NCBI GenBank assembly: GCA_949316495.1 | Contig: OX439010.1 | Location: 14,485,309-14,549,308, forward strand | Length of the DNA stretch: 64,000 nt | Direction: 5' to 3' | Source: Amphiduros pacificus | Lineage: Eukaryota > Annelida > Polychaeta > Phyllodocida > Hesionidae | Shown: piece after piece, positions 1 through 10,847 of the stretch | How positions within the stretch are numbered: position 1 is the first letter of the stretch | Layout of the letters: each line of letters begins with the position of its first letter | Position numbers and translations under genes: made by a program | Notes under the pieces: generated by a model | What the model was told of the DNA's origin: nothing | The model's input: only the letters and a program-made list of their open reading frames with translations | The model's database searches: none

Positions 1-350
1 CAACAAACTGCACTGACCAGTGGGGACACATCTCATCAAACTGCACTGACCAGTGGGGGAACACATCTCATCAAACTGTACTGACCAGTGGGGGAACACA
101 TCTCATCAAAATGCACTGACCAGTGGGGGGAGGTGTCAATCCTCAACAAACTGCACTGACCAGTGGGGACACATCTCATCAAACTGCACTGACCAGTGGG
201 GACACATCTCATCAAACTGCACTGGCCAGTGGGAGGATACATCTCATCAAACTGCACTGACCAGTGGGAGGACACATCTCAACAAACTGCACTGACCATC
301 AAACTACAGTGATCAGTGGGGGGCCATATGTCATCAAACTGCACTGACCA
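1..350. repeat. 33-bp minisatellite, open at left edge
   Basis: About ten units of roughly 33 bp, each carrying 'cactgaccagtggggacac' followed by 'atctcatcaaactg'. The core CACTGACCAGTG is an imperfect palindrome. Some units have an extra g or an 'ggag' variant. The array runs off the left edge, so its full size is unknown. Degenerate echoes ('tgactagtgggatgggtaag') continue to about 590. Reading frames of 79-80 codons on both strands here are repeat by-products. Confidence 0.93.
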
Positions 351-740
351 ATGGTACATTGACCTGTGGGTTGACAAGTACATACAACATTTTATGCTGC
401 ATAAATCAATGGGCCGGCTCAAATCGCCTCATGCTGTATTGACTAGTGGGATGGGTAAGATTACATGATGCTGCAATGATCTTCAGGACCGGACAAATCA
501 CATTGCTACATTGATCAGTATCATGGGTAAGATCACATAATCTTTCATTGACTAGTAAGGCGATTAATAGCACAAAAGGCTTCTTTCATCGATCAGTGTG
601 TGTTGGAGCTGCATCTTATAATGACTGAATAAGAGTACTTGATTATATCTTTAAAACACAAGACTGAATCACCAACGCCTTCATGTCAGCCATATGACTC
701 AAGTAAAATGACGGATAATATGGCAGACAGTACATTGAGA
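351..740. other. decayed edge of the 33-bp array and unique spacer
   Basis: Diverged remnants of the preceding unit ('attgactagtgggatgggtaag', 'attgatcagtatcatgggtaag') spaced irregularly to about 590, then about 150 bp of ordinary AT-rich DNA. No gene is seen. Confidence 0.6.
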
Positions 741-2478
741 TAATATCACCCTCCCCTGCTTACCACAGCCTAATATCACCCTCCCCTGCTTACCACAACC
801 TAATATCACCCTCCCCTGCTTACCACAGCTTAATATCACCCTCCCCTGCTTACCACAGCTTAATATCACCCTCCCCTGCTTACCACAGCCTTATATCACC
901 CTCCCCTGCTAACTACAGGCTTACATCACCCTCCCCTGCTAACTACAGGCTTATATCACCCTCCCCTGCTTACCGCATCCTTATATCACCCTCCCCTGTC
1001 CTTTATGTCACACTCACCAGGTCACAACATCCTTATATGACAACCTCCACTGGTCACCACAGCCTTATTTTACACTCCCCTGCTCACCACAGCCTTATTT
1101 CACACTCCCCTGCTCACCACAGCCTTATTTCACACTCCCCTGCTCATCACAGCCATATTTCACACTCCTCTGTTCACCACAGCCTTATTTTACACTCCCC
1201 TGCTCACCACAACCTTATTTCACACTCCCCTGCTCATCACAGCCATATTTCACACTCCCCTGGTCACCACAGCCTTATTTTACACTCCCCTGGTCACCAC
1301 AGCCTTAATTCACACTACCCTGCTCACCACAGCCATATTTCACACTCCCCTGCTCATCACAGCCTTATTTTACACTCCCCTGCTCACCACAGCCTTATTT
1401 CACACTCCCCTGCTCACCACAGCCTTATTTCACACTCCCCTGCTCATCGCAGCCATATTTCACACTCCTCTGTTCACCACAGCCTTATTTTACACTCCCC
1501 TGCTCACCACAACTTTATTTCACACTCCCCTGCTCATCACAGCCTTATTTCACACTCCCCTGGTCACCACAGCCTTATTTCACACTACCCTGCTCACCAC
1601 AGCCTTATTTCACACTCCCCTGCTCATCACAGCCATATGTCACACTCCCCCGCTCATCACAGCCTTATTTTACACTCCCCTGCTCACCACAACCTTATTT
1701 CACACTCACTCCCCTGCTCACCACAGCCATATTTTACACTCCCCTGCTCACCACAACCTTATTTCACACTCACTCCCCTGCTCACCACAGCCATATTTTA
1801 CACTCCCCTGCTCACCACAGCTTTATTTCACACCACCCTGTTCACCAGAGCCTTATTTCACACTCCCCTGCTCATCACAGCCTTATTTTACACTCCCCTG
1901 CTCACCACAACCTTATTTCACACTCACTCCCCTGCTCACCACAGCCATATTTTACACTCCCCTGCTCACCACAGCCTTTTTTCACCCACCCCTGCTCACC
2001 AAAGCCTTATTTTACACTCCCCTGGTCATCACAGCCTTATTTCACCCACCCCTGCTCACCACAGCCTTATTTCACATTCCCCTGCTCACCACACCTTTAT
2101 TTTACACTCCCCTGCTCATCACAGCCTTATTTTGCAATCCCCTGGTCACCACAGCCTTATTTCACCCACCCCTGCTCACCACAGCCTTCTTTCACACTCC
2201 CCTGGTCACCACAGCCTTATGTCACCCACCCCTGCTCATCACAGCCTTATTTCACACTCCCCTGGTCACCACAACCTTATATGACACCCTCCACTAGTCA
2301 CCACAGGCTTATTTCACACTCCCCTGGTGGTCACCACAGCCTTATTTCACCCACCCCTGCTCATCACAGCCTTATTTCACACTCCCCTGGTCACCACAAC
2401 CTTATATGACACCCTCCACTAGTCACCACAGCCTTATTTCACACTCCTCTGGTCACCACAACCTTATAGCCTTATATA
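741..2478. repeat. 30-bp minisatellite with two unit classes and higher-order structure
   Basis: Roughly 57 units of 30 bp. From 741 to about 1004 the unit is a 'taatatcaccctcccctgct' + 'taccacagc' type; from about 1005 to the end it is 'cttatttcacactcccctgc' + 'tcaccacagc'. Ten-unit (300-bp) higher-order repeats are visible: the block at 1141 recurs at 1441 with few changes. Later parts show 66-bp (30+36, with an inserted 'cactca') and 60-bp (alternating 'cacactcccc'/'cacccacccc') periods. Because 30 is divisible by three, a 415-codon frame (SLISHSPAHH repeats) stays open on the + strand; it has no other coding character and I do not call it a gene. Every unit reads like a 3' splice site: a pyrimidine tract ending in CACCACAG. 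Confidence 0.95.
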
Positions 2479-2863
2479 ACAGTATGTGTGTGTGTGTGGA
2501 GCAGCTTCTTGCGGAATATGTTTGGCCTCAGTGAGGTGTGCCTGGGTATATATCTGCCCACGCCTCCTTTCCCCTAACTCATGTCTGTAGCAGCCTTGGT
2601 CAGCATAACACACATACTACTTCCTGTATGAGAACATATCTTTAGATCTAATCATATAATGAACTTCATTGATAACCATGCTGCTAAATCAATATCTTAC
2701 TCTTCAAAGAAAGCATGCTCTGCATTTTTTCGGTTTTAAATGGCACTGATTGACTCTGGTTGAGTATTAAGACTTTACAAAGATGCGCGCAATGGTTATT
2801 CTTTACAATTGTTTAGGCTAAATACTTTCTATGATACTTCAATGCTTAATGAGGCAGAATTCA
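2479..2863. other. spacer with short (TG)n and a TATA-like box upstream of the GTPase gene
   Basis: A short (TG)n tract lies at about 2484-2498. Around 2546-2554 'gggtatatatctgcccacg' resembles a TATA element in a locally GC-richer stretch. This is the only non-tandem DNA close upstream of the GTPase gene, so it is the best promoter candidate, but nothing in the sequence proves a transcription start. Confidence 0.35.
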
Positions 2864-3332
2864 TCTGAGCAACAGTGCCAAAGGACATACTCATGGCACA
2901 ACTCCTATGAGCAATAACAACAGAGCAGGAAATCAAGGCACAGCTCCCCTGAGCAATACCAACATAGCAAAGATTCAAGGCAAAGCTCCCCTGAGCAATA
3001 ACAACAGAGCAAAGATTCAAGGCACAATTCCTCTGAGCAATAACAACAGAGCAGAAAAACAAGGCACAGCACAACTCCTTTGAGCAATAACAACAGAGCA
3101 GAAATTCAAGGCACAACTCCTCTGAGCAATAACAACAGAGCAGAAATTCAAAGCACAACTCCTTTGAGCAATAACAACAGAACAGAAATTCAAGGCACAA
3201 CTCGTCTGAGCAATAACAACAGAGCAGAAATTAAAGGCACAACTCCTTGGAACAATAACAACAGAGCACAGCTCCTTTGAGCAATAACAACCGAAAAGTA
3301 CCGAAAGGCACAACTTCCTTTAGCAATAATAT
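2864..3332. repeat. 42-bp minisatellite abutting the GTPase start codon
   Basis: About eleven 42-bp units built from 'gagcaataacaacagagcag' + 'aaattcaaggcacaactcctct'. Flanking units are degenerate and one is shortened. The array ends about 20 bp before the GTPase ATG, so it lies in the 5' UTR, a 5' UTR intron or the core promoter. 'aataatatcacag' directly after the last unit (ending at 3337) could serve as a 3' splice site. Frames of 66-123 codons on both strands are repeat by-products. Confidence 0.93.
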
Positions 3333-3351
3333 CACAGGAGATAGTTAGATC

Positions 3352-3493
3352 ATGATAGAATATCGAGTGGTTATCCTAGGCTCAGCTGGTGTTGGGAAGA
3401 GCTCTCTTGTTGGACAATTCCTCAATGGATTCTGTCCAGCCAGGTACCGGCCTACAGTCGAGGATATTTACAGACATCTGGTTCAATTCCCAG
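3352..3493 (+). CDS. GTPase exon 1: P-loop and switch I
   Basis: Encodes residues 1-47 plus the first base of codon 48. It begins at ATG 3352, preceded by an in-frame TAG (3346-3348), and ends at the donor CAG|GTAGGT. The exon carries G1 (GSAGVGKS) and the effector loop. Numbering matches H-Ras exactly to Thr35 and Tyr40. The following intron is 1281 bp, phase 1, AT-rich, and ends at 'catgcatttaacag'. Confidence 0.93.
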
Positions 3494-6400
3494 GTAGGTT
3501 GCCCCCACTATTTCCTTTCTATTAGTTTCGAGTCAAGAACGTGTATGCATTGTGCGTGCGATTTATGTGTTTAATTCAAAAGCTATGTGGCTTTATTCGA
3601 ATGGCAGATGGTGTTACATAATCAAGAAAAACACAATATACTTAGAAAGCAAAAAGAGTACTTTGCAATTGCACATTTTATAAGAACCTTTCTAGATTGA
3701 TGTGAATGAAAAAGAAATACTGGTAAACTGCTATGAAAAGAAAGCACAAGATTGCAACGTGAAATTCATGTATGTACCAAAATCTTTTGTAAATATAATG
3801 CATTGATATTGAGCCATCATGGAAATATGGAAAAAATGTATTAACTGTTGTTCATATTCGAAAAAATGAATTTTGCATAAAGTTTCTTAATATTTCCTTA
3901 CATTGACTTAAAAGATGATTAAGATCTGTGGTTATTGGTTGAGATTATATTTTTGAGATATGTGCAAATCAGCTGTCATATGAGATGATTATAACCACAT
4001 TCAAAATATGATGTTCACAACATAAAATCCTCGATGAGCAAACATGTTTTTTGTGCTAGCAAGATAGATATACATGTCTACATTTCTGTGGTCTGAAACA
4101 GGATCATCACCAGGCCTCTTTATATATCAATGCTGAAGGTCGATAGCCTTGTATATGATGGGGCTGGTTGTTTATCAGAACATGATTCTTGTTCATAAAG
4201 TTGTGTTCTGTTATGTTGCTAAAAATAAACAGCAGATGATATAGGATATGCTTCCCAACCATTGTATCTAAACTTTTGCTCTATTTGCTCTTTTGCTCTA
4301 TTAGTAAAATACATATTCTGAAAACAGATTCTTCTTAAGAATTGATTTTGGAATGAGCAATTCAAACAGCAATCAACATTTGTATTGTCTAGTGAAAATT
4401 GAAATTGTGTTTATCAACTGGAATGCATGCATTCTGGGAATACATTGTTGGCAAATAATCAATTAACAGCAAATTCTCTCATATCAATCTAAGATTCCCT
4501 TGGGATCAGGTACAATGCAATATGTTATTATGAGAATTCGTGTTGATTGGCAGCATTGAAGAAAACAAAATCGGATTATATACCAAGACATTTACATTCT
4601 TCAGTTGGTATTCTGTTTTTTATTTTTTATTTTAATTGAATCAGTGTATATTACTTTATACCATAAACATGGTAGGAAATAACTACTCTCAAAGAAGAAA
4701 TAACTCCATAGTAATAAAAAATCACAAAAATCATTTAAATTCATAAAATGTTTTTTTTTTCATGCATTTAACAGATGGAATATTCCATGGGATAGAAATT
4801 CTTGACACAGCGGGTCTGCACCAGTTTCCGGCCATGCGACACCTCAATATTCAAATGGGCAAGGCATTTGTCATTGTCTTTGCCATTGACGATTTGACAT
4901 CGTTCAATGTAGCCCTAAACCTAGTTGATCTTGTGAAGGAAATTAAAGGTAGGTCTTTTTTAAATCAAATGTAAAATATGTATTGAATGCGGCGTTTGTG
5001 ATATCTAACATTATGCCATATTTCAAATATGCTATTATTTTTCATAACTACATACATGTGTACATATGTGTAAAGAATGTTATTTGCATTTGGAAATATT
5101 CTGCTTGAGTTTCAAAGTTTCTGCGTGCTAGATTAATATTAAATAAAGATGTACAAATCAATCAGACATTACATAATCTACTGTGTTTTTTGGGCATTTA
5201 AGAGTGGCTTATTGTGCATATTTTGTTCTGAAAAAAATATCTTCCATCTTTTTCAAATGATTCTCTATGCTGGGTGAACAATGGGATAACTTCAATTCAT
5301 ACTGCACATAAAGATCATGCGCGTCAACAGAAAACCACAGAATTACTAAGAACCATCTCACAAAGAAGCCAATTCCGAACTGAAACTTTTGGTGTGCATA
5401 TTTTTAAAGTCAAATATCCTTGGCTCGATATGCGATGATAAGGTCCTCGATATAAGCATAAAAAGTATTATACATTAAACAGGGAAGCTGAACGTTTTTT
5501 TTCGGATTAAACGCTTTTAACAAGGATATTTCTGACACTCCCTGTGTTATATTTGATAAAGCCACCTGAACGAAACGAAATAGAAATAGGTGGGCACGTC
5601 ATTGCTGACATTTCAAAAATGTCTGGAGATTATAATGAGCGTTGTACACAATCTGTCATATATCATATTACAGTTTAATCATTTCCCATATGTTTTCACA
5701 TAATTGAGATCAGGTCTGTCCTAAAAATAACAATTTATTAGCATAAAAAATGTCCAGTAACAAAAGGAAGGGCAGGGAAAAAGAATGCGTTTGATACATG
5801 ACATATTTTTAATGCTCCCTGAAACTCATCATGAATAAAAACGAAACGTATCCATGAATTTAGTTCATTTCGAATTAGGTACCACTAACTGAACTTTTCA
5901 GTATCTTATCATGCAGACAATTCTGAAAAGTGAACAAAAGGGTATTTCTGACACTCCCTTCACTCTCGCCGGGATGCCAATTAATTTTGTCCAGTACATT
6001 TATAGATGTAGATGAAATGATGTAGGCACTGTCTTAAGCATCTACGGTCATCTTCACATCACTGTATCTCTCTCATTTAATTTTCAGAAATTCATGATAT
6101 TAAATTTTTCATATTTCTCAAGGTTATCAAAATTTTGTACACTATTTCTCACAATATTAAAGTATGCCCCTCTCTCATTTCTATAGAAGTCGTATATGAA
6201 TACAAAATTATACTCATCTTCTACTTCTCTTTTATCACACAATTTACATAATCTATCAACCACATCAATGCTTTTCCATCTATCTACTTCAAATTCTAAT
6301 GGCAAGATGCCAGTTCTCCATCTAGCAATAGTAGACCTGTGTTTTCTGTTCATGATTTGAAATATGTATGGGTCTAATCCATAATCTTCCTTAAATGTTA

Positions 6401-7981
6401 TATTAGTCCCATCATTTACATACCAACTGTCACAATCAATTTTGTATAATACAGACCACACCATGTTTTGTGGGCATACATTCAAAAGTGTTCAACATAT
6501 CTATATCTAAGAAAATCTGTTAAATTTCCCGTGCCATAGTAGAAAGAAATAATAGTAAGAGCTAAACTGCACCAATAAGTCCATCACCGAGACAGAAACC
6601 GGAAGTGGACATTTGAAGCTGGTCATTACTCCAATTTGCGAATGACAGGTTAATTAGATGTGTCCCCTTCGGCTGTCTGGGTTCATATATATTACTCAAC
6701 ATTAAAACATTTCCTGTGTACATCTGTATTGCTTTGATGCGCATGACACAGCAATGATTGACCCGTTTTAGATTGGTTTCCGTCTCAATCCTCCAAGTAG
6801 GAAATAATCATGATTTAGGTCAGGGACCTTTTTTTTCTCTGAGGCGTAATCAAAGGATTGTGTTCATTAAATCTGAAACAGAAAATGACGGTGGTTGCTG
6901 ATAGTTTTGCTGCAAACACAATGCAATAATGTAGTTATTATAGTTAAATATTAAAATGAGTTTCGAGGTAGTTCTACTGGAACAATACAGATCTTTTTTC
7001 GAGCTCTGAAAGGTTTTAAAGATGATATATATTGAACAGAAATGATAGCACTGCTTGTTTCCATATATTACTGACAAAATAAAAGTTATCAAAATTTCTG
7101 AAGTCACTACACTATTTCAAGCAACAAAGATGTCACAATGTAATCAATTCCTCATTTTTTGTCAATATTCATTTATCACACTTTAAACCTGATTTATATC
7201 AAAGAAGAGCACATAAGATGGCATATTTGACGCTAAATTATCAGTTTATCATGAGAGAAATACCTCGAGAATTGGTGCGAAAGAGGAAAGATCTCGGAAA
7301 CATTGGTAAATATCATTAACTGCAAAACACAAGCTCGTTCTGTGTGAACTACTTAGGAGGAAAATAAAAATGGAGATCAATGTTATGAAACAGGTAGTGA
7401 TCCAGCGCCAAAAGGCACCTTGTACAGATATGATAGGTTCCCGTTTCATCCGGAACACCATCCAAAAGAAGAATAATACATTGTACATGTATGCACACCA
7501 ACATTGGAATTCTCAAACATAACAGAAACAAATTTTATTTTGTCCATGGGTGAACTCGCTATTTACTGGATGTCATTTATTGTTGCATAATAATGAAGCG
7601 AGATCGGTGATTCATTTGATATCATTTTTTTCAGGAGAGGAAAACATACCCATGATGCTAGTCGGGAACAAAAAAGACTTGCCGTCTGAAAACCGTGTGG
7701 TCATGGCTGCAGTGGCCCAGAGCGAGGCTAAAGCCCGTGGCGCCGTCTACATTGAAACCAGTGCTCAAAGGAATGGAAACGTCGACATAGTATTCATGAG
7801 ATTGCTACAGATAGCCTTCTTGACACAGAATGATACCAATAATAATAATAGTGAAAGGATGCGCAGACGACTCTCCAGAAGGCTGAGCAGTTTCCTTAGA
7901 AGAGATTCACAAACTAGTAATGACTCTGAAAATAACAACAGCAGTGAAAACCAACTGGAAAAGAGATGCACAATACTTTAA
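3352..7981 (+). CDS. DIRAS/RASD-like Ras-family small GTPase (three exons, 220 aa)
   Basis: Membrane-anchored GTP-binding switch of the Ras superfamily. Joining 3352-3493, 4775-4948 and 7635-7981 gives 663 bp: 220 codons plus TAA. Motifs: P-loop GSAGVGKS (10-17); effector/switch I region with PTVEDIYR (34-41, Thr35 conserved); switch II DTAGLHQFPAMR (58-69); NKKD (117-120); ETSAQ (146-150, Gln replacing the usual Lys); polybasic RMRRRLSRRLSSFLRR (180-195); Asn/Ser-rich linker; CAAX box CTIL (217-220), whose final Leu favours geranylgeranylation. The 'HQFPAM' switch II and V/IED-Y switch I resemble DIRAS most, with some RASD/Rhes likeness. Ala12 and Leu62 (Ras G12 and Q61 equivalents) predict low GTPase activity. 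The ATG has A at -3 and an in-frame TAG two codons upstream. Subfamily is inferred from memory of family motifs; membership of Ras is certain. Confidence 0.93.
4775..4948 (+). CDS. GTPase exon 2: switch II
   Basis: Symmetric phase 1-1 exon of 174 bp (residues 48-106 with split codons at both ends). It encodes the DTAG switch II, QFPAM and the core strand KAFVIVFAID. Acceptor is TTTAACAG, donor AAAG|GTAGGT. The second intron is 2686 bp and contains a minus-strand LINE fragment and a dispersed repeat shared with 18.9 kb. Confidence 0.93.
6084..6540 (-). mobile_element. LINE 3' fragment (C-terminal part of ORF2)
   Basis: On the minus strand an open frame of 133 codons (6084-6485) carries the arrangement typical of the end of non-LTR retrotransposon ORF2 proteins: 'RSTIARWRTGILPLEFEVDRW', then CKLCDKREVEDEYNFVF with a CxxC pair, then 'FYRNERGAYF'. 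This matches the Cys-rich region after the RT in many invertebrate LINEs, where the usual reading is RCGILPL...CxxC...VEDExHFLxxCxxY. Upstream sequence to about 6540 looks related but is broken. It sits antisense in GTPase intron 2. Clade cannot be assigned by eye. Confidence 0.75.
7140..7345. repeat. dispersed repeat, copy 1 (pair with 18.93 kb)
   Basis: Shares an ordered series of words with 18930-19125: 'ttcatttatcac', 'acataa-atggcatatttga-gct', 'ttatcagttt-tca', 'gagaattggtgc', and 'aaacat'. Divergence is high. It lies in GTPase intron 2, close to exon 3. Its class is unknown; the second copy directly follows a tRNA-headed SINE, so it could be a SINE/LINE 3' body. Confidence 0.55.
7635..7981 (+). 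CDS. GTPase exon 3: guanine-specificity motifs and prenylated tail
   Basis: Follows acceptor TTTTTTTCAG and encodes residues 106-220. It holds VGNKKD, the ETSA(Q) box, the last helix, the basic tail with two RRLS motifs (PKA-like consensus) and CTIL. TAA is at 7979-7981. No AATAAA was seen within about 1.5 kb downstream; the nearest clusters are near 9.52 kb and 10.31-10.33 kb, so the 3' end is undefined. Confidence 0.92.
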
Positions 7982-8099
7982 CCAGATATGATGTGAGATG
8001 TGTTACAGATAGAACGTAGATGCACATCTAATGGACGATATTAGGTGTTATAGTGTACATAATTGAGGGCATGTTTGTATTATACCACAAACCTGCACA

Positions 8100-8700
8100 A
8101 CATTGAGCAGGAGTTCTTCAGCGCACAGGCATTAACGACAACCAGAATACCCATAAATATCATCAGAGACTAATGTAAGTAATGTAAATATTAAGAGACA
8201 TGCAGTACCAATGAACTGATCTGAGGTGATCAGAACAAATGTATTGCAACACAACACAAATGGAATATGTGGGAAAGCTGCATGATTTGAGATGGTGGCC
8301 ATTTGGGCAACAACATTGACGAAAATGATCCCACAATGTATAAAATATAAAGCTTTATTTGTGATAATTCTTAGAATGGTAGAAATCTTTATTAGGTGGA
8401 TAGTTCTCATCGTTTGTTGGAGTTCATAGTGATACTCAGTCATGCTTATTTCCCTATCAAAGGTGCTTATTGGTGAGAAAACACATAGTATACCATCATA
8501 TAGTGACCCTAGTTAATAACCAAACATGCCTAGAATGTTAATCCCCTGACTGACTGCTAACGGCATTGATAATATTGACAATAAGATCCTTATATTTGGC
8601 ATTTTAAGTAATTGTGAATATAAATATGTCTGTATAAATGCATCTTTATAATGTATATTGCTTTCACTATTTGTTGTGAAAGTTTAGCATGGTGTCCGTT
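8100..8700. other. 3' flank of the GTPase gene
   Basis: AT-rich sequence after the stop codon, probably 3' UTR in part. No canonical AATAAA is present; weaker 'tataaa' forms occur near 8345 and 8630. A 103-codon minus-strand frame (8132-8443) shows no recognisable protein. Confidence 0.4.
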
Positions 8701-8739
8701 CCTTCCTTCCTTCATGTTGATCATGCATTGGCTCAGCAT

Positions 8740-9225
8740 TTGATATGAGTTGATGGCAAATTATGGCAAATTATTTTTTTCATTTAAATTTAACTTTTTC
8801 AGCATTTGATTTGATTTGATTTCATATGTTGGCCGCTCCACTTTTGTCTCCTGGGCACTCAGTGCCTACGCAGTATGGCTACACGGCTAGAGAGGAGATC
8901 CATTACGCAATATCTCCAATCTATATAGCCCCACATTCGTTGGCATACCAGTCTTATGAAAAAGTACATTTGCTTTATTACTTCATGACAAAAGCCTCAA
9001 TGCCCCAATACCTCAATGGTGAATAGATAGTTTAGTTTGTGCAATTATCCAATCAAAGGCGCTGACGTTACCAGAACACATGTTATTATATAATCTCCCG
9101 ATATTATCTAAGCAGTTTCCTCCACTGGTGATCAGTAGTCATTCGATCAATATCAAATCAAATGTCAATCAAATCAAATGCCAATAAATCAAATGTCAAT
9201 CAAATCAAATGCCAATCAAATTCAA
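8740..9225. repeat. possible foldback element with CATTTGATTTGATT ends
   Basis: 'cagcatttgatttgatttga' (about 8803-8821) on the left is mirrored by four alternating blocks of 'aatcaaatgtcaatc' and 'aatcaaatgccaat' at 9155-9222. The interior (8826-9026) has a 66-codon frame with no known match. The inverted ends suggest a short transposable element, but the ends are not sharp. Confidence 0.4.
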
Positions 9226-9686
9226 ACTGGTAAGTGACTGTCACTCTCATAATATTACTTTGACTGTAAGACGAGATTTGTTTGTTTGTTTTTTGTCAAA
9301 GAATATTGTTGGAACTGAAGCCATGAACATGTCCAACAATTTTAAATATCACAAAACAGCTACAATTTCAGCAGATTAAGAATATATTCACAGTACTGTA
9401 AGAGCTCTGATCACTGACATGCCGTGGGCCTTTAACGTCCTTTATGGTTATTCAATATAAATTTCTATTTGCATACTAAAATACTTGGCAGACAAAACCA
9501 ACTGGATACTCGATTGCAAGGTAGAAATAAAAAAATAGCACATGTTTAACTCAACAAAGGGGTAATAAGGTTTTGTACCATGTCAATAGATTTTTGTTCA
9601 AATTTATTTATTGATTGTTAACATTAGAAAACCATTATTACAGGACCATAGCTGAATGCAATGTTAATGCTGAATGTTAATGTAAA

Positions 9687-9720
9687 TAGTTATATATATA
9701 TATATATATGATGTATATAT
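9687..9720. repeat. (TA)n microsatellite
   Basis: Short TA run followed by 'gatgtatatatacat'. No function is implied. Confidence 0.8.
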
Positions 9721-10429
9721 ACATATTTCAAATCTCATTTTATTTGATGCCTTGGCAATGAATCTGTGATGTGAATGTATTACATTGAGACGTGAATTAA
9801 GAGTCATCCTACAGCTATTATAGTGTAAAAGTTAAAATTCTTGACCAGGGTTTACAATGCGATTTTCTCAGCTGAGATACAGTTCAAGTGTAATATATTC
9901 TGTGATATTTCAAAGTTATAATGTGTAACATATTGTACATAGCATTTTGAACAGATGTTTAGCAGCATAGGTAATCAGCTTGTTTGTGTAGGCAACGCGA
10001 GAAGAGACTGAAAGCAGGTCTGGTTGTTACAGGAAGAAGTTCTAAGAAAACATGGTATTTGCATTGTACAAAATAGCCTGGATAATCTAACAAGGTTATC
10101 TGCCGCACACACATATCCTCCCACGCAATGTTAAAACAGTAATGTAACACTAAATGGTCAAGCATTTGGATTTTCTTTAAATCCAGGGACCTGTGGTCCC
10201 TCATTGAGAAAAAATGTCCCTCCTGAAATGATTAATATCAATGATCCTTGTTCACTCTGTAAATATTTTTTTTATATATCTCTGCTTATATTTATCAAAA
10301 AGAAATGTGAACTAAAATAAATGAAATAAAAGTGTATTATTAAAGAAAAATGTAGTGGTTGTTATACTTAAAGGAAAATATAGGTTAACACGTGGTTGCC
10401 TGAGATGAACGTGATGGTGAAAGTACTCA

Positions 10430-10500
10430 CATTGTCAGGAATCAAACCCAAGACCTTTTGATCAACACTAAGGATCTGCTGATAAGCTTGTCTTCTGGCA
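10430..10500 (-). mobile_element. possible tRNA-like SINE head
   Basis: The minus strand reads 'aaggtcttgggtttgattcc', a degenerate B-box-like word, preceded by a plausible A-box region. Too diverged to place in a family. Confidence 0.3.
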
Positions 10501-10584
10501 ATTATAAAAGATATTGCTTGTACTTCGTCCAGCTTTAATAAAAAAACACTCCTGTCTGAATAATGTGACATTCCTAATAGTAAA

Positions 10585-10715
10585 GCTGACATTTATATAC
10601 CGCTGATTCCAGACAATGTCTGCTCAAAGCGGTTGAGAGTGACTGGCCAGGATTCGAACCGGGAATCCCTGGAACTCAAGGCAGATACTCTACCAATTGA
10701 GCTATTTCGGCCACT
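10585..10715 (-). mobile_element. tRNA-derived SINE (family D), minus strand
   Basis: On the minus strand the head reads 'tagctcaattggtagag' (A box) then 'cccggttcgaatcctgg' (B box), followed by a short body with 'tttgagcagacattgtctgg' and 'tataaatgt'. It is cloverleaf-like, but the acceptor stem does not pair over seven bases, so this is a SINE head and not a tRNA gene. Only one copy was found in the window. Confidence 0.75.
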
Positions 10716-10847
10716 TAATAATATTTCAATTGCAGTATATGTCTCAAATATTATTGATTAGTTTAAAACAGTCATCACTTGTTTGTCTTAAGCCATTTTC
10801 TCATAGCTCATTCCGCTCAGTACTCCCCATGTACATGACATCGTTAG

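Noticed and set aside
1-350. CRISPR-like array
   Set aside because: Units are contiguous without unique spacers, and the genome is eukaryotic.
1037-2284. 415-codon + strand frame rich in SLISHSPAHH repeats
   Set aside because: It follows the 30-bp tandem unit exactly, fades where units gain indels, and has no start context or domain. An open frame is expected when the unit length is a multiple of three.
2829-3313. Cys-rich 60-120-codon minus-strand frames like small secreted peptides
   Set aside because: They track the 42-bp array; the Cys spacing is that of the repeat.
10625-10712. True tRNA gene on the minus strand
   Set aside because: A and B boxes are good, but the acceptor stem does not form seven pairs and the sequence runs on into a SINE body.
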